From Paratinospora sagittata (Eukaryota > Streptophyta > Magnoliopsida > Ranunculales > Menispermaceae): 64,000 nucleotides of DNA. The stretch is from the NCBI GenBank assembly GCA_035771175.1, contig CM069603.1:19258286-19322285 (forward strand), in the 5' to 3' direction. The notes under the pieces were generated by a model. That model was not told the origin of the DNA, did no database searches, and saw only the letters and a list, made by a program, of their open reading frames with translations. The position numbers and the translations under genes were made by a program. This document shows positions 59,650 to 64,000 of the stretch, piece by piece; position 1 is the first letter of the stretch, and every line of letters begins with the position of its first letter.

Positions 59650-62600
59650 GTTACCCTACACACCAGAGATCAAACTAATGCATTAGACATGAAATATGTC
59701 ATCGTTCTTCGAGCTTGATCTTTGTAGACTTCGAAAGCTATTGTTTGATGTGTTCTTGATGCAAAACAGGTGATGTGTTCTTTTTTGATGTGTTATCTTA
59801 CCGAGACCACTTCATATACTTAGAGTTTTAAACAATGGATAGCCTCTGCAAATCTTAGCACAAAAGGGATAAAATGAAGAACTTGCTGAACATCAAGACA
59901 GATTGCAATTTTGATTTAATTCGAAGCTTGTTCTTGCAAATGCAAGAATCATTACTTTCTTCTCTTGAAAAACTCTTCGGAAAGCTCAATCTAACTTGCA
60001 AAAATCGTGCGTGTTGTATTTTCGAAAATCAGAGAATGAGCATTTTATAAAATTTGAAGTTGAAGGTTAAAGAGCAAGAGTACTACAAAATGATTTGAAT
60101 TCAAAACATTGTTTAATCTAAAGTTGCTTTGGGCTTGCGAGACAATGGGAATCATCTATGTGTTACTAGAGAATATTTCAATTAAGATAACCTGGCAAAA
60201 CTGTGCAAGGAATAGAAAAATCGAGCAAGCAGAAGTGCCCACATTTTTCTCGTTAGAAATATCAGATTTTAGTCTAAAACGTGGATAGCGTGCTATTAGG
60301 GTGTGTACCACCTTCTCTATTGACAGATAGTAGGCTATAGCTGGTCGATATACACGAACCCGAGAGGTCGAGTTTTTTAGACTTTTCGAATGATGTTATC
60401 AAGGCCTATAGCGCGCTATTGCCCATTTTACTAAAAATGGAAAAATCACTGCAACAGCTCTATAGCGAGTTATCAAAGGGGATAGCGCGCTATAGACAAT
60501 TTTCCAAAAAAATAAATGTTTTATTATTGAACCCTGTCTGCGTGCAATCAACACTGATAGTGCGCTAGTGCCTTCTGAGTATTTTTGGCAAATTGCTGGA
60601 TAGCCTTATTTTTGAAAAATTAATATTTTGACACTAAAGAACCATTTCATTGACTCAAAACACTTTGATATAAGATTAACACTTTTAAATAATTCAAAAC
60701 TCATTGAAATTATGATTAAAACCTTTCGGAAAACATTTTTTTCAAAATGGAATACTATATCGAAAGTGATTTTGAAGACTTTGCAAATTTCAGAGTTTAA
60801 GTGCTGAGATTGATCGAGGGGTTACCCTACACACCAGAGATCAAACTAATGCATTAGACATGAAATATGTCATCGTTCTTCGAGCTTGATCTTTGTAGAC
60901 TTCGAAAGCTATTGTTTGATGTGTTCTTGATGCAAAACAGGTGATGTGTTCTTTTTTGATGTGTTATCTTACCGAGACCACTTCATATACTTAGAGTTTT
61001 AAACAATGGATAGCCTCTGCAAATCTTAGCACAAAAGGGATAAAATGAAGAACTTGCTGAACATCAAGACAGATTGCAATTTTGATTTAATTCGAAGCTT
61101 GTTCTTGCAAATGCAAGAATCATTACTTTCTTCTCTTGAAAAACTCTTCGGAAAGCTCAATCTAACTTGCAAAAATCGTGCGTGTTGTATTTTCGAAAAT
61201 CAGAGAATGAGCATTTTATAAAATTTGAAGTTGAAGGTTAAAGAGCAAGAGTACTACAAAATGATTTGAATTCAAAACATTGTTTAATCTAAAGTTGCTT
61301 TGGGCTTGCGAGACAATGGGAATCATCTATGTGTTACTAGAGAATATTTCAATTAAGATAACCTGGCAAAACTGTGCAAGGAATAGAAAAATCGAGCAAG
61401 CAGAAGTGCCCACATTTTTCTCGTTAGAAATATCAGATTTTAGTCTAAAACGTGGATAGCGTGCTATTAGGGTGTGTACCACCTTCTCTATTGACAGATA
61501 GTAGGCTATAGCTGGTCGATATACACAAACCCGAGAGGTCGAGTTTTTTAGACTTTTCGAATGATGTTATCAAGGCCTATAGCGCGCTATTGCCCATTTT
61601 ACTAAAAATGGAAAAATCACTGCAACAGCTCTATAGCGAGTTATCAAAGGGGATAGCGCGCTATAGACAATTTTCCAAAAAAATAAATGTTTTATTATTG
61701 AACCCTGTCTGCGTGCAATCAACACTGATAGTGCGCTAGTGCCTTCTGAGTATTTTTGGCAAATTGCTGGATAGCCTTATTTTTGAAAAATTAATATTTT
61801 GACACTAAAGAACCATTTCATTGACTCAAAACACTTTGATATAAGATTAACACTTTTAAATAATTCAAAACTCATTGAAATTATGATTAAAACCTTTCGG
61901 AAAACATTTTTTTCAAAATGGAATACTATATCGAAAGTGATTTTGAAGACTTTGCAAATTTCAGAGTTTAAGTGCTGAGATTGATCGAGGGGTTACCCTA
62001 CACACCAGAGATCAAACTAATGCATTAGACATGAAATATGTCATCGTTCTTCGAGCTTGATCTTTGTAGACTTCGAAAGCTATTGTTTGATGTGTTCTTG
62101 ATGCAAAACAGGTGATGTGTTCTTTTTTGATGTGTTATCTTACCGAGACCACTTCATATACTTAGAGTTTTAAACAATGGATAGCCTCTGCAAATCTTAG
62201 CACAAAAGGGATAAAATGAAGAACTTGCTGAACATCAAGACAGATTGCAATTTTGATTTAATTCGAAGCTTGTTCTTGCAAATGCAAGAATCATTACTTT
62301 CTTCTCTTGAAAAACTCTTCGGAAAGCTCAATCTAACTTGCAAAAATCGTGCGTGTTGTATTTTCGAAAATCAGAGAATGAGCATTTTATAAAATTTGAA
62401 GTTGAAGGTTAAAGAGCAAGAGTACTACAAAATGATTTGAATTCAAAACATTGTTTAATCTAAAGTTGCTTTGGGCTTGCGAGACAATGGGAATCATCTA
62501 TGTGTTACTAGAGAATATTTCAATTAAGATAACCTGGCAAAACTGTGCAAGGAATAGAAAAATCGAGCAAGCAGAAGTGCCCACATTTTTCTCGTTAGAA

Positions 62601-64000
62601 ATATCAGATTTTAGTCTAAAACGTGGATAGCGTGCTATTAGGGTGTGTACCACCTTCTCTATTGACAGATAGTAGGCTATAGCTGGTCGATATACACAAA
62701 CCCGAGAGGTCGAGTTTTTTAGACTTTTCGAATGATGTTATCAAGGCCTATAGCGCGCTATTGCCCATTTTACTAAAAATGGAAAAATCACTGCAACAGC
62801 TCTATAGCGAGTTATCAAAGGGGATAGCGCGCTATAGACAATTTTCCAAAAAAATAAATGTTTTATTATTGAACCCTGTCTGCGTGCAATCAACACTGAT
62901 AGTGCGCTAGTGCCTTCTGAGTATTTTTGGCAAATTGCTGGATAGCCTTATTTTTGAAAAATTAATATTTTGACACTAAAGAACCATTTCATTGACTCAA
63001 AACACTTTGATATAAGATTAACACTTTTAAATAATTCAAAACTCATTGAAATTATGATTAAAACCTTTCGGAAAACATTTTTTTCAAAATGGAATACTAT
63101 ATCGAAAGTGATTTTGAAGACTTTGCAAATTTCAGAGTTTAAGTGCTGAGATTGATCGAGGGGTTACCCTACACACCAGAGATCAAACTAATGCATTAGA
63201 CATGAAATATGTCATCGTTCTTCGAGCTTGATCTTTGTAGACTTCGAAAGCTATTGTTTGATGTGTTCTTGATGCAAAACAGGTGATGTGTTCTTTTTTG
63301 ATGTGTTATCTTACCGAGACCACTTCATATACTTAGAGTTTTAAACAATGGATAGCCTCTGCAAATCTTAGCACAAAAGGGATAAAATGAAGAACTTGCT
63401 GAACATCAAGACAGATTGCAATTTTGATTTAATTCGAAGCTTGTTCTTGCAAATGCAAGAATCATTACTTTCTTCTCTTGAAAAACTCTTCGGAAAGCTC
63501 AATCTAACTTGCAAAAATCGTGCGTGTTGTATTTTCGAAAATCAGAGAATGAGCATTTTATAAAATTTGAAGTTGAAGGTTAAAGAGCAAGAGTACTACA
63601 AAATGATTTGAATTCAAAACATTGTTTAATCTAAAGTTGTTTTGGGCTTGCGAGACAATGGGAATCATCTATGTGTTACTAGAGAATATTTCAATTAAGA
63701 TAACCTGGCAAAACTGTGCAAGGAATAGAAAAATCGAGCAAGCAGAAGTGCCCACATTTTTCTCGTTAGAAATATCAGATTTTAGTCTAAAACGTGGATA
63801 GCGTGCTATTAGGGTGTGTACCACCTTCTCTATTGACAGATAGTAGGCTATAGCTGGTCGATATACACAAACCCGAGAGGTCGAGTTTTTTAGACTTTTC
63901 GAATGATGTTATCAAGGCCTATAGCGCGCTATTGCCCATTTTACTAAAAATGGAAAAATCACTGCAACAGCTCTATAGCGAGTTATCAAAGGGGATAGCG
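59650..64000 (+). repeat. Nearly identical 1,171-bp satellite B units, open at the window edge
   Basis: Units start at 59650, 60821, 61992 and 63163 (last one cut by the window end). All share GATTTAATTCGAAGC, TATTTTCGAAAATC and TTTTCGAATGATGTTATC. By eye they differ at only a few sites, for example CACGAACCC at 60354 and GTTGTTTTGGGC at 63637. This is the most homogeneous part of the window and the array clearly continues beyond it. Confidence 0.94.

Noticed and set aside
1..64000. CRISPR array or bacterial system
   Set aside because: Repeats are long, direct and contiguous without spacers. The window has plant retrotransposon features and no prokaryotic gene organisation.

Overview
The window looks like nuclear heterochromatin from a flowering plant, probably a eudicot; I cannot name the species. 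The grounds are a Ty3/gypsy-type Gag, an LTR retrotransposon with a plant initiator-tRNA-Met primer binding site and a 5-bp target duplication, a second reading frame resembling the 'putative plant transposon protein' family, and a very long AT-rich satellite. I see no host gene, rRNA, tRNA, CRISPR or prokaryotic feature.

About 57 kb of the 64 kb is one tandem satellite family, all head to tail, with units mostly of 1,137-1,189 bp. I phased it on the conserved motif GTTACCCTACACACC and found about 50 anchors. Layout: 1-11176 is subfamily A (A1 1-3322; A2 3323-11176, ending in a 2,376-bp dimeric higher-order repeat). 11177-11387 is a broken LTR piece lying exactly at the switch from A to B. 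11388-43742 is subfamily B: divergent units, then a 2,344-bp dimer block, an 11-unit block of about 1,147-bp units, and a 3,449-bp trimer block. 50146-64000 is subfamily B again: a rearranged 1,709-bp unit, a 1,172-bp block with another 2,344-bp dimer, and a nearly identical 1,171-bp tail. Most units carry a roughly 290-bp module rich in short palindromes (core ATAGCGCGCTAT).

At 43743-50145 one unit is split by a minus-strand LTR retrotransposon flanked by the 5-bp duplication ATGAA. Read on the minus strand it has a complete 5' LTR (50145-48906) with a TATA box and four palindromic 20-21 bp repeats, a tRNA-iMet primer binding site, an AT-rich leader, a decayed extra reading frame, a spacer, a gag gene cut short by a stop codon, and then a 3' LTR lacking about 300 bp of U3. 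All of pol is missing. Because the 5' LTR still has the U3 that the 3' LTR lacks, the deletion must have followed insertion.

No protein-coding gene here looks functional. The short reading frames that recur in the satellite are a by-product of its repetition. The window's interest lies in how the satellite evolves (repeated dimer and trimer formation, microhomology deletions, a short template-switch patch, a paralogous empty insertion site) and in the unusual build of the retrotransposon.
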